Origin: an uncultured Gilliamella sp. | Lineage (GTDB): Bacteria > Pseudomonadota > Gammaproteobacteria > Enterobacterales > Orbaceae | Length of the DNA: 64,000 nucleotides | NCBI GenBank assembly: GCA_946482005.1 | Contig: CAMLPV010000002.1 | Location: 1-64,000, forward strand | Direction of reading: 5' to 3' | Shown here: in pieces, positions 1 to 6,468 of the stretch | Layout of the letters: every line of letters begins with the position of its first letter | Numbering within the stretch: the stretch's first letter is position 1 | Position numbers and translations under genes: made by a program | Notes under the pieces: model-generated | What the model was told of the DNA's origin: nothing | Database searches by the model: none | Seen by the model: only the letters and a program-made list of their open reading frames with translations

Positions 1-1
1 A

Positions 2-142
2 TCCAATAATAGTCCAAATATAATTCAAGGTGTTAATAATACCATGACTCCGAATGAGTACTATTCTGATGAAAACTATTTAAAAATCATATCAAATCAT
101 AATTTATGGATAAAAAAAGAATTAAATGAATTAGGAATTTAA
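2..142 (+). CDS. C-terminal end of an unidentified protein (5' partial)
   Basis: A reading frame is open from the left edge and stops at TAA 140-142, giving 46 residues that end in KKELNELGI. No start codon lies inside the window, so this is the tail of a longer gene. It is followed at once by a hairpin-terminator and then by symE/Rhs remnants. In such loci this position is often held by an immunity protein or toxin tip, so that role is possible, but the tail carries no motif I recognise. Confidence 0.45.
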   Translation, partial: SNNSPNIIQGVNNTMTPNEYYSDENYLKIISNHNLWIKKELNELGI

Positions 143-145
143 TTT

Positions 146-178
146 AGTCCCCGCCTAACTAGCAGGGTCTTGTTTTAA
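146..178 (+). terminator. Putative Rho-independent terminator after the left-edge gene
   Basis: A short GC-rich stem (CCCGC pairing with GC-A-GGG around a CTAACTA loop) is followed by a T-rich stretch. A very similar hairpin, again with loop CTAACTA, sits at 4765-4795 after the EndoU remnant, so the two probably descend from one cassette-end element. Confidence 0.5.
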
Positions 179-181
179 TTT

Positions 182-412
182 TTAGATCTGCATCGCAAGT
201 TCAATAATTAATTGCGCTCAATTTTAATCACCACCGGCCTGCCCGTCATAAAAGCCTATCTGCTCCAACCAACGCCTCTTTATGCTCAGTTGTTGTCTGG
301 GGTTAGGTCTGCCCAGATTAGGAGTGTAACCCATGGTGTAAAACCGCTCAGTAATGGGTTGTGTGTGCGCTTTGCATGTGGTTGATTTTATCTTAGAATA
401 TGCCTTAGCCAT
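182..412 (-). pseudogene. SymE-like type I toxin, frameshifted copy 1
   Basis: On the minus strand the start MAKAYSKIKSTT is followed by ITERFYTMGYTPNLGRPNPR and then RRWLEQIGF-DGQ, which matches the SymE family (AbrB-like fold, endoribonuclease-like toxin in type I systems). The frame stops early at 224 after GQAGGD. Shifting frame restores VVIKIER and then LIIELAMQI, ending at 182, so at least two small indels separate it from an intact C-terminus. It is the degenerate sister of the intact copy at 1140-1373. SymE-like genes commonly accompany Rhs and polymorphic-toxin cassettes, as they do here. Confidence 0.7.
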
Positions 413-495
413 AGTTAACTTCTGGTAAGTAAGTTATGGATGGTTTCGGGCGTTTATCTGAGATTCATGATTGGCAATGACCATTGGTGTAGCAA

Positions 496-714
496 TATGA
501 TAAATGTGGTGGTATTACGCAGGAGCATCAAAGGTTTAGTCGTCAATCTAACCATCAATGGGAGCACGGTCAAGAAATCCGTCGCCATATGGGACGTTTT
601 GGTGAGTTGACCTGCCGTCATCAATTTGACGAGCGTGGATGATTAGGTCAACAAACTATGCCAGATAGTTCACGTAAACTTATAACAACAACAATTCCAA
701 AAAAAGGAAAAAAT
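496..714 (+). pseudogene. Rhs core fragment, copy 1 (broken)
   Basis: The frame reads YDKCGGITQEHQRF, then a run ending RRHMGRFGELTCRHQFDERG, a stop at 640-642, then LGQQTMPDSSRK. The YD-x-x-G spacing and the FDERG-L-x-QQ segment resemble YD repeats of an Rhs wrapping protein. The frame is closed upstream (TAG at 490-492) and has the internal TGA, so it cannot encode a functional Rhs protein. It lies immediately before an orphan putative immunity gene, the position of the Rhs core/toxin junction in a complete locus. An identical copy lies 961 bp downstream. Confidence 0.65.
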
Positions 715-716
715 AA

Positions 717-1067
717 ATGTTTATTCGAACTTTTCCAGATGAAATAGATTTGTTAGCTTTTTTTGAGGGAGAGCCTACTTTTCAGGATGCAAAGGATTTA
801 CACTTTGCATACCAATATACTGATCAAAATGAAATGTCTATACTTTTTTCGTTTAGTGTATTTGAAAGTTGGATACAAACAATCATAGAGTATAAACAGC
901 AAAGAATAGCGCACAATCTAATGGAGGGTGTAGAATACTTTAAGATAGAAAAAGATGTAATAGGTGAGTACATAACGACCGAAGTTGAACTAGATGGTTC
1001 AAGAACAAAGGTTGTAATAAGATTGCAACCTTTTATTTCTACTGAATTTTCAACATTAACAAGATAA
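717..1067 (+). CDS. Orphan putative immunity protein, copy 1
   Basis: This encodes a 116-residue acidic soluble protein with no signal peptide or membrane segment, preceded by a good ribosome-binding site (AAGGA about 8 bases before the ATG). The family is not one I can name. The immunity role is inferred from its place directly after an Rhs core remnant, its small size and acidity, and the absence of any toxin domain. The copy at 1678-2028 encodes an identical protein. With no cognate toxin here, it would act as an orphan immunity protein against neighbours carrying that toxin, if it is expressed. Confidence 0.65.
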   Translation: MFIRTFPDEIDLLAFFEGEPTFQDAKDLHFAYQYTDQNEMSILFSFSVFESWIQTIIEYKQQRIAHNLMEGVEYFKIEKDVIGEYITTEVELDGSRTKVVIRLQPFISTEFSTLTR

Positions 1068-1139
1068 TTTATTAGCTGAACTGTCTTTGATTTAATTATA
1101 GGGTTGATATTATCAAGGACAGATCTAGATTACTTTATT

Positions 1140-1373
1140 TTAGAAAGGCTCCTCAATCCTGATAATCAATAACCTCTGTTGCGCGTCGATGATGATTATC
1201 TGACCGATAGTAAAGCCGAAGGCTTCCAGCCAGCGATCTTTAATGAACTGTTGCGGTCTGGGGTTAGGTCTGCCCAGATAAGGCGTGTAACCCACGGTGT
1301 AAAACCGCTCAGTAATGGGTTGTGTGCGCGCTTTGCATGTGGTTGATTTTAGCTTAGAATATGCCTTAGCCAT
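1140..1373 (-). CDS. SymE-like type I toxin, intact copy 2
   Basis: This 77-residue protein has the SymE pattern ERFYTVGYTPYLGRPNPRPQ, then a run around KDRWLEAFGFTIGQ, and ends in a hydrophobic LLIIRIEEPF tail. The family comprises small RNA-targeting toxins, in E. coli controlled by the cis-antisense RNA SymR and by the SOS response; no such control can be shown here. It is the only one of three local copies with an uninterrupted frame. It runs opposite to the flanking Rhs fragments and immunity genes, so its promoter would sit in the spacer just right of 1373, a spacer shared almost unchanged among the copies. Confidence 0.75.
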   Translation of the reverse strand: MAKAYSKLKSTTCKARTQPITERFYTVGYTPYLGRPNPRPQQFIKDRWLEAFGFTIGQIIIIDAQQRLLIIRIEEPF

Positions 1374-1456
1374 AGTTAACTTCTGGTAATTAAGTTATGG
1401 ATGGTTTTAAGCGTTTATCTGAGATTCATGATGGGCAATGACCATTGGTGTAGCAA

Positions 1457-1675
1457 TATGATAAATGTGGTGGTATTACGCAGGAGCATCAAAGGTTTAG
1501 TCGTCAATCTAACCATCAATGGGAGCACGGTCAAGAAATCCGTCGCCATATGGGACGTTTTGGTGAGTTGACCTGCCGTCATCAATTTGACGAGCGTGGA
1601 TGATTAGGTCAACAAACTATGCCAGATAGTTCACGTAAACTTATAACAACAACAATTCCAAAAAAAGGAAAAAAT
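1457..1675 (+). pseudogene. Rhs core fragment, copy 2 (broken)
   Basis: This is a direct repeat of 496-714 at an offset of 961 bp, with the same internal stop after FDERG and the same flanks. Because the stop is shared, the inactivating mutation came before the duplication. It is again followed directly by the putative immunity gene. Confidence 0.65.
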
Positions 1676-1677
1676 AA

Positions 1678-2028
1678 ATGTTTATTCGAACTTTTCCAGA
1701 TGAAATAGATTTGTTAGCTTTTTTTGAGGGAGAGCCTACTTTTCAGGATGCAAAGGATTTACACTTTGCATACCAATATACTGATCAAAATGAAATGTCT
1801 ATACTTTTTTCGTTTAGTGTATTTGAAAGTTGGATACAAACAATCATAGAGTATAAACAGCAAAGAATAGCGCACAATCTAATGGAGGGTGTAGAATACT
1901 TTAAGATAGAAAAAGATGTAATAGGTGAGTACATAACGACCGAAGTTGAACTAGATGGTTCAAGAACAAAGGTTGTAATAAGATTGCAACCTTTTATTTC
2001 TACTGAATTTTCAACATTAACAAGATAA
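1678..2028 (+). CDS. Orphan putative immunity protein, copy 2
   Basis: This encodes the same 116 residues as the gene at 717-1067, with an identical ribosome-binding site and upstream Rhs fragment. The perfect identity of the coding copies, against several differences in the neighbouring symE copies, points to a recent duplication or to gene conversion of this part. The function as an immunity protein is inferred from context only. The flanking symE genes are on the other strand, so it is probably a single-gene transcript. Confidence 0.65.
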   Translation: MFIRTFPDEIDLLAFFEGEPTFQDAKDLHFAYQYTDQNEMSILFSFSVFESWIQTIIEYKQQRIAHNLMEGVEYFKIEKDVIGEYITTEVELDGSRTKVVIRLQPFISTEFSTLTR

Positions 2029-2090
2029 TTTATTAGCTGAACTGTCTTTGATTTAATTATAGGGTTGATATTATCAAGGACAGATCTAGA

Positions 2091-2338
2091 TTACTTTATT
2101 TTAAAAGGCTCCTCAATCCTGATAATCAATAATCCCTGTTGCGCGTCGATGATGATTGTCTGACCGATGGTAAAGCCGAAGGCTTCCAGCCAGCGGTCTT
2201 TAATGAACTGTTGCGGTCTGGAGTTAGGTTGCTCGCCATTGGGATTTTGTAGCCGACCGTTAAGCTGCACTTTGACCGTGGTTTTACCGTTCTGGTTTTA
2301 GTAATGATGGTTTTTAACGTAGAATGTGTTTTAGCCAT
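2091..2338 (-). pseudogene. SymE-like type I toxin, frameshifted copy 3
   Basis: The amino end reads MAKTHSTLK and then SLTVGY in one frame. The remainder, NSRPQQFIKDRWLEAFGFTI and on to LLIIRIEEPF, lies in another frame and ends at TAA 2091. The switch falls near 2225-2280, where the sequence also diverges from copy 2. The C-terminal half is almost identical to copy 2 while the N-terminal half is a different SymE lineage, so this copy looks like a recombinant as well as frameshifted. Confidence 0.7.
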
Positions 2339-2413
2339 AATTAACTCCTGATAAGTTAGTTATAGGTAGTTTGGGGCGTTTATCAGAGCTTGATGATGGA
2401 CAATTACAGAAAA

Positions 2414-2685
2414 TATAAAACAGCAACCTCATTTACAGATAGAGCGACAGCTGAAGCGATTACAAGCAAAGCGATTGATGCAAATCAATCTAAGATAAAT
2501 AACGATTTATTTGGAAACCAAAAGGCTATTTAGAGATTGATTATAAGTCATCGTCACCAATATGAATTAGTATTTCAAAGGGGCAAACAAGCGCTACTCA
2601 AGTCTCAAATGCCAGAATTATTATAGCAAGAGCCTTTTCAATGCCTACCAGTTATAAAATTATTACGGGATATCCAATACCATGA
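2414..2685 (+). pseudogene. Remnant of a CdiA/Rhs C-terminal RNase A-like toxin
   Basis: One frame gives TATSFTDRATAEAITSKAID followed by ANQSKINNDLF, stopping at 2531-2533. A middle frame gives HRHQYELVF. A third gives NARIIIARAFSMPTSYKIIT then GYPIP, stopping at TGA 2683. In order these resemble the STFTD-ATAE helix, the central strand and the VRVVL...Y.I.T.YP end of the bacterial RNase A-like toxins attached to CdiA and related proteins. At least two frameshifts make it dead. The last stop overlaps the start of the immunity gene (ATGA), the tight coupling expected of a toxin-immunity pair. Confidence 0.65.
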
Positions 2686-2984
2686 TTGCAACAGAAAAAT
2701 ATCCTGCATTATCTTATTATTTGAGATGCTATTTGAATCAAGATTTTGAAGAAATCTTTGGGGGAGCTAATGAATCTTTGTTGTCCTATAAAAAAACAGA
2801 AACAGATCAAGAACAACAAGAAATGATAAAAGAAATTCAATCATTGATTGACTCTTCATATAATGAAAACGAATTACAAAAAATTATATTAGATGATATT
2901 GATTGTAATTATTATTATCTGAATGAATGGTCATCAAGCAAAGATTGGCTAGTACATATGCTATTTATATTACAGAATTCATAA
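2682..2984 (+). CDS. CdiI-type immunity protein (cognate to RNase A-like toxin)
   Basis: This is a 100-residue acidic protein starting MIATEKYPALSYYLRCYLNQ then DFEEIFG. The YPAL-x-x-[FY]L-x-x-Y[LF]-Q-DF opening is typical of a contact-dependent inhibition immunity family (CdiI_2-like) that often partners RNase A-fold toxins. It would bind and block the toxin in the cytoplasm. Its start overlaps the decayed toxin's stop, and the toxin remnant is of the matching class, which supports the assignment. The gene is open from end to end although its toxin is broken, so it is an orphan that could still protect against kin. A hairpin terminator follows at 3041-3070. Confidence 0.7.
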   Translation: MIATEKYPALSYYLRCYLNQDFEEIFGGANESLLSYKKTETDQEQQEMIKEIQSLIDSSYNENELQKIILDDIDCNYYYLNEWSSSKDWLVHMLFILQNS

Positions 2985-3040
2985 TGGTAAATAATATACA
3001 TCTAGTTATTGGCTAAATAGTAAATTATAAAATTAAGTAA

Positions 3041-3070
3041 TCCTCACCATCTTGTGGGGATCCTCTTTTT
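3041..3070 (+). terminator. Rho-independent terminator after cdiI-like gene
   Basis: TCCTCAC pairs with GTGGGGA across a 6-base loop, with one G-T pair, followed by CTTTTT. It lies about 55 bases after the immunity stop codon and ends that cassette. Confidence 0.6.
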
Positions 3071-3192
3071 ATCTGTTCTTAGATCTACTTCGCAAAAGAA
3101 TAATATTCCTTATAATGACAGAATTACTATCGATGGGTGGTAATTACAGTTTAAACCATCTAGATCAGTAGCTGAATTACCAACAATTATTT

Positions 3193-3336
3193 ATGCACGA
3201 TATACGGGGCGCACTAATGGATATCTTAATTAATAATCCAATAAAAATTTCTATAGACACAATTGGAATAGATGAGCATTTACTTTCATTAGAATTGTGC
3301 ATTTCGATTGATATTGAAAAAGTGGTTGCGAACTAA
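3193..3336 (+). pseudogene. Short unrecognised remnant ORF between toxin cassettes
   Basis: A 47-codon frame starts at ATG 3193 and ends ...SIDIEKVVAN. An overlapping frame upstream reads SVAELPTIIYARYTGRTNGY. Neither has a clear ribosome-binding site or a motif I can name. It may be the tail of another lost immunity or toxin gene, given the position between two cassettes. It may also be chance coding in debris. Confidence 0.25.
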
Positions 3337-3533
3337 AAAATGTAGATCCTAAAAATTCAATTAGTCGGCAAAATTCAAATATGATGTCAGATTCAGATAT
3401 TAAAAGACGAGTAAAGGATATAAAAGCGAGTGAATTTGAAGCCCCTCAACCTATAGATGTAGCTATCATTAATGGAAAAATGATTAGTATTGAAGATTAT
3501 CATACAGCAGCGGAGGCTCTTTCGAGATACTGA
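3318..3533 (+). pseudogene. C-terminal toxin fragment, ParB-like
   Basis: An open frame without a proper start gives SGCELKNVDPKNS, later DIKRRVKDIKASEFEAPQPI and then INGKMISIEDYHTAAEALSR before TGA 3531. The last part resembles the vdG-hHR-tAA-x-ALxxG signature of ParB/sulfiredoxin-like domains used as tips in polymorphic toxins, with the usual DGHH altered to EDYH. Only the tip survives and no delivery domain remains. The stop lies two bases before the next ATG, so the two were a toxin-immunity pair by layout. The domain call is tentative. Confidence 0.5.
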
Positions 3534-3534
3534 T

Positions 3535-3948
3535 ATGAAAAAATATATTAACGAAATGATCCAATTACAAAATAGTTTACTGACTGTTTTTAAGAGGAAT
3601 TACCCTGAAGTTAAGGATTACAATCTATTATTAGATTGTCCTAGAAGAGGAGAAATAGATATTCATGGACAAGAATGGTTATTTAAAAAGCATGGTAAGG
3701 GGTTGGAATTCATAAGAAAGAAACCTCTACCTGAGCTCGTTGTTAACATGCATAACTATTTTTCAGAGCCGAATGTACTGGATGAATGGCGATTAGAGCA
3801 ATATCTTGAATCAAAGAGTGTGCCTTATTCTAAAATTGATCTTAGTAATTGTCTAAATGAACTGACATTAGCCAATGTTTTAAAAAAAATATCAGAGCAA
3901 CAGTATAAGTTAAATGAGGAGAGATTACAGGATTTAAATTACCCATAA
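3535..3948 (+). CDS. Putative immunity protein of the ParB-like toxin cassette
   Basis: I place the start at ATG 3535 (MKKYINEMIQLQN), two bases after the toxin stop. An upstream start at 3490 in the same frame would run through the toxin's coding region. The product is 137 residues, soluble and charged, with a central RRGEIDIHGQEWLFKKHGKG segment and a C-terminal helical stretch. That middle resembles the GEI.-.-.W.F.KHG core of a small uncharacterised family often found behind polymorphic toxins (DUF6896-like), which I cannot confirm. The immunity role is inferred from the toxin-stop/immunity-start spacing. It is intact while the toxin is not. Confidence 0.55.
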   Translation: MKKYINEMIQLQNSLLTVFKRNYPEVKDYNLLLDCPRRGEIDIHGQEWLFKKHGKGLEFIRKKPLPELVVNMHNYFSEPNVLDEWRLEQYLESKSVPYSKIDLSNCLNELTLANVLKKISEQQYKLNEERLQDLNYP

Positions 3949-4037
3949 AGCATGATTACCGCCAGTAATTCTCTTCACATGCATAAAAGGAATTAACATA
4001 TTTGAATTCACTAAACGCTCAACTTGGCTAACAATAA

Positions 4038-4373
4038 ATTGAATATTTATTAAATAGCATTTCAAAAGAATTAAATAAATTTCGTGTTATTTATGCTTTA
4101 TATGTAATAAGTTTTAATCGTTTTGATTATAGCGATGAAGAAGATAAAGTAATGGTTGGTAAAACCATTGGAATAGTGATGATTATTAATGGTTTTGACG
4201 GAAATTTTACTTTATCTATACTAACAGAAAGCAAATTATTAACAGCCCCCAAAAGTATCAGTAGTAATACTGCAAGAAAAGTGTCAACGGAACAGAAAGT
4301 AAAGCTGGAGAGTATCTCGAAGACTTCAAACCATCACCAATATCAGAGGGTTAGTTCAACAAATAATCGGTAA
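4038..4373 (+). pseudogene. Decayed immunity-like ORF running into toxin debris
   Basis: A frame open from 4038 reads EYLLNSISKELNKFRVIYAL and then FNRFDYSDEEDKVMVGKTIG before losing character. The first part looks like an intact helical immunity-type protein (hydrophobic helix, DEEDKVM-G pattern) that has lost its start and its own end. Two stop codons lie immediately upstream (4029 and 4035). The second half overlaps, in another frame, the EndoU-type remnant that follows. It is a chimera of two broken genes rather than a functional one. Confidence 0.4.
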
Positions 4374-4680
4374 TGGTGCTCAGGTAACAATTAATACCGA
4401 GCACATTTTAAATGGTGAGATTAAGACTTATAAAAACGGCACAAAAGTTGATATAGAAAGGCATTATTTAAAAGATCCAAATATTAAAGTAGATAAGTGG
4501 ACTGGTTAAGCAGATGCGAATGGTGTCTTGAAAGGATATATATCGGTCAGAGATTCTGATGCAGTTAAGTAGTATAAAGAGCAGAATGAAACAATATTCT
4601 TCCCTAAGCATTGGTCTAAACGTCAAACTGAAATAGAAATTAAAAGTGCTTTTGAAAACCACCCGCTCCGATTGATATAG
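4348..4680 (+). pseudogene. EndoU-like nuclease toxin remnant with in-frame stops
   Basis: The frame reads GLVQQIIGNGAQVTINTEHI and LNGEIKT, then a stop (TAA after DKWTG), ADANGVLKGYISV, another stop after DAVK, then KEQNETIFFPKHWSKRQTEI and EIKSAFEN. The HILNG motif, the pDanGvy.a segment and the TMFP-x-x-WS-x-x-I...I..A end are the layout of the bacterial EndoU domain carried by CdiA and other polymorphic toxins. It has lost its start, carries two internal stops and ends at 4678. No separate immunity gene follows. The minus-strand ORF over the same bases is a shadow. Confidence 0.6.
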
Positions 4681-4764
4681 GGTTTATTACTAGGGGTAAG
4701 AGGCGATTGATCTCTATAATAGTTTAGATGGATCTCATCAAGTTCCTTATGCTTGCTAATCAGA

Positions 4765-4797
4765 TCCCTCGTCTAACTAGCGGGGTAAATTTTACTG
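4765..4797 (+). terminator. Cassette-end hairpin, similar to the one at 146-178
   Basis: CCC-T-CG pairs imperfectly with CGGGG around TCTAACTAG and is followed by TAAATTTT. Its loop and flanks match the hairpin at 146-178, marking both ends of the toxin-debris island with related sequence. Confidence 0.45.
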
Positions 4798-4837
4798 CTT
4801 TTTAAATATTCCAAACTATTTTTTTTATCAGTTTATT

Positions 4838-4859
4838 GGCGTAATATAGTCGTTACGCC
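4838..4859. repeat. Perfect 7-bp inverted repeat upstream of the metallochaperone gene
   Basis: GGCGTAA and TTACGCC are separated by 8 bases. The repeat lies about 90 bases before the start of the metallochaperone gene. There is no T-run, so it may be an operator or a weak hairpin. I do not recognise it as a MerR-type (CueR) site. Confidence 0.35.
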
Positions 4860-4951
4860 TTACTTAGCTAGCAAACTTATTTTTATTTAAGGGATACCTT
4901 AATTTTGCTAAATGAGTAATTAAATTATTAAATAACCAAAAGGGGTTAATG

Positions 4952-5155
4952 ATGAAATTAATAGTCGATAATATGAGTTGCCAACATTGTGTCAATACCA
5001 TCACGAAAGCAATCAATGCTATCGATTCCAAAGCGAAAGTAACGGTAGATCTTGCTAAGCATGAAGTTGATATAGAAGGTGGTACAATCTCGCAAGAAGC
5101 AGCAATTGCAGCAATTAATGACGCTGGATTTGAATTTGTGGGTATTTCGTATTAG
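4952..5155 (+). CDS. copZ: Heavy-metal-associated (CopZ-like) metallochaperone
   Basis: This 67-residue protein is a single HMA domain. The metal site MSCQHC sits about eight residues in, within NMSCQHCVNTITKAI, and the ferredoxin-like beta-alpha-beta pattern continues to the DAGFEF end. Such proteins bind Cu(I) through the two cysteines and hand it to a P1B ATPase or a sensor. No ATPase or cueR-like gene is adjacent. The ATG at 4952 is preferred over 4949 because it stands 6 bases from AGGGG rather than 3. A strong terminator follows, so it is monocistronic. Copper as the metal is inferred from the family; the gene symbol is provisional. Confidence 0.8.
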   Translation: MKLIVDNMSCQHCVNTITKAINAIDSKAKVTVDLAKHEVDIEGGTISQEAAIAAINDAGFEFVGISY

Positions 5156-5191
5156 AAATTAATAATATCTACTTAAATATTAATAAATTTA

Positions 5192-5219
5192 GGCGATTAA
5201 TTTAAAAATCGCCTTTTTT
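5192..5219 (+). terminator. Rho-independent terminator of the CopZ-like gene
   Basis: GGCGATT pairs with AATCGCC across an 8-base loop, followed by TTTTTT. Confidence 0.85.
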
Positions 5220-5667
5220 ATATCACAGAATAATTGAAGAAACGCTAAAGCAAATTCTCTAGAAATTTTAATAGATTATGTTTAGTTTTTGTAAAAATTA
5301 TTCAGGAGTCTATACCGTCACAAATGTATGGGTGACTTAAATTCAACTTTTATTTAGGATGAATCTAAAAAAGAGTGGCGAACTTGTTAGAAGAGATAAA
5401 AATAGGAAAAACATTAAATATTTTTCTAATAAAAATTTAAAGCAATAAAATCAAAAAAATAACTTGTGAGCATCAAAGAATAACTGAATATAACTCAATG
5501 AAATATATTAATTTACATTTAGTTAGTGAAAGCGATCGATAAAGAGTATTATCGATGCCCTTATTAATTGTTTGTTCTATAATCAACAAAGTGATTTATG
5601 AAGAAAATTTTTTAATTCAATAAAGTAAGCAAACCAAAATAATATAAAATCTGGGTTGTCTGAAATA
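5220..5667. other. Gene-free AT-rich spacer
   Basis: About 450 bases without a credible reading frame. It holds the left arm of a 31-bp inverted repeat (5288-5318) and a small palindrome at 5535-5556 (ATCGATAA, 6 bases, TTATCGAT). The rest may be the eroded end of the truncated esterase gene or of an insertion, but I find no recognisable protein in any frame. Confidence 0.5.
5288..5318 (+). repeat. Left arm of a 31-bp perfect inverted repeat
   Basis: The segment from TTTGTAAAAATTATTCAGG through to TATACCGT is found in reverse complement at 6391-6421 with no mismatch. The arms lie about 1.1 kb apart around the truncated esterase gene. The arm also resembles the first half of the dispersed repeat seen at 17946 and 35476 (GTAAAAA...TTCAGGAG...ATA-CGT). 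Confidence 0.75.
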
Positions 5668-6255
5668 CTAAAAACTAGCATTCCAATATGAATAATCGGG
5701 TGCTTGGCCATAATATGATTCAATAATTTGTTTAGTTTTTATCGTCATTTCATGCACACTGCGATAAGCAAAATCTGTTATCAAATCGGCCTGTAATTTG
5801 CCATCTTTATAAACAAATTTACCATCAGTTACATTACCGGTATGTCCGGTATCGGTTCCTGCTGCGACATAACCACTTTTAGCCGCTACGGCTAACGAAT
5901 CAAATGGTATAAACCCTGCAAATCCGCCACTACCAATGGATTGTAAACGTTGATTCCAGTTGGTCGGCAACCATACTTCAACATTAATTGCTGGTTCAAT
6001 CGTTAATTCGACACGGCAAATTTGGGGGAGATCACCAATTTCTTTTACTTTAGCGCCTCTTAAAGTATCAGCTGATTTAGATGATGGGGAAAAACGATCG
6101 GCAATTATTTCAGTATTTACTATTTTTGCATTGTCTAATTTTAAATTAGTTAAAGCCTGACAATGTTCTTCAACATTATCTTTGATGGAACTGGCATAAA
6201 CCGAAGTTCCTAAACAACTTAAAACCGATAAAAACAATAAACTTAATTTACTCAT
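5668..6255 (-). pseudogene. Truncated tannase/feruloyl esterase family protein
   Basis: The 195 residues begin with a Sec signal peptide (cleavage after VYA, about residue 21). They continue with the N-terminal part of the tannase/feruloyl esterase family: CRVELTIEPAINVEVWLPTN, then W-Q-R-L...GSGGFAG and GYVAAGTDTGHTG. The frame ends YSYWNASF and stops, where the family normally has YWNGCSTGGRQG with the nucleophilic serine. The full-length family is roughly 500 residues or more, so the catalytic part is missing and is not found in the next bases in any frame. A secreted esterase acting on plant phenolic esters would have been its role. The 31-bp inverted repeat flanks it. Confidence 0.75.
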
Positions 6256-6390
6256 ATTATTACCCCTATCGTTGAGAAATATATTTTATACAATTTCTTA
6301 GTATTTTTATTATGCATTACTTGCACCAATAACAACAAAAATAATAATGATGTTTTATCAGATAATAACGTATTATCAATTGATAATGAA

Positions 6391-6421
6391 ACGGTATAGA
6401 CTCCTGAATAATTTTTACAAA
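6391..6421 (-). repeat. Right arm of the 31-bp perfect inverted repeat
   Basis: This is the exact reverse complement of 5288-5318. It lies upstream of the truncated esterase gene, directly beside a copy of the dispersed repeat at 6430-6468. Confidence 0.75.
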
Positions 6422-6429
6422 TATCACTG

Positions 6430-6468
6430 TTTTTACTGAAACGTATGCGTTACCTGAAACTTTTTAAC
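6430..6468 (-). repeat. Dispersed intergenic repeat, copy near 6.4 kb
   Basis: Read on the minus strand it is GTTAAAAAGTTTCAGGTAAC, then GCATACGTTTCAGTAAAAA. It matches the units at 17946-17990, 34490-35010 (three times) and 35476-35521. No coding potential. It occupies the gap between the esterase fragment and the first STY0301-like gene. Confidence 0.6.

Noticed and set aside
3490-3534. Upstream start of the second immunity-like gene
   Set aside because: It lies in the toxin fragment's coding region in another frame; the ATG at 3535 directly after the toxin stop fits better.
4468-4662. 64-residue minus-strand ORF
   Set aside because: It is antisense to the EndoU remnant, has no ribosome-binding site and is a shadow.
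5960-6160. 66-residue plus-strand ORF
   Set aside because: It is antisense to the conserved N-terminal domain of the esterase fragment.
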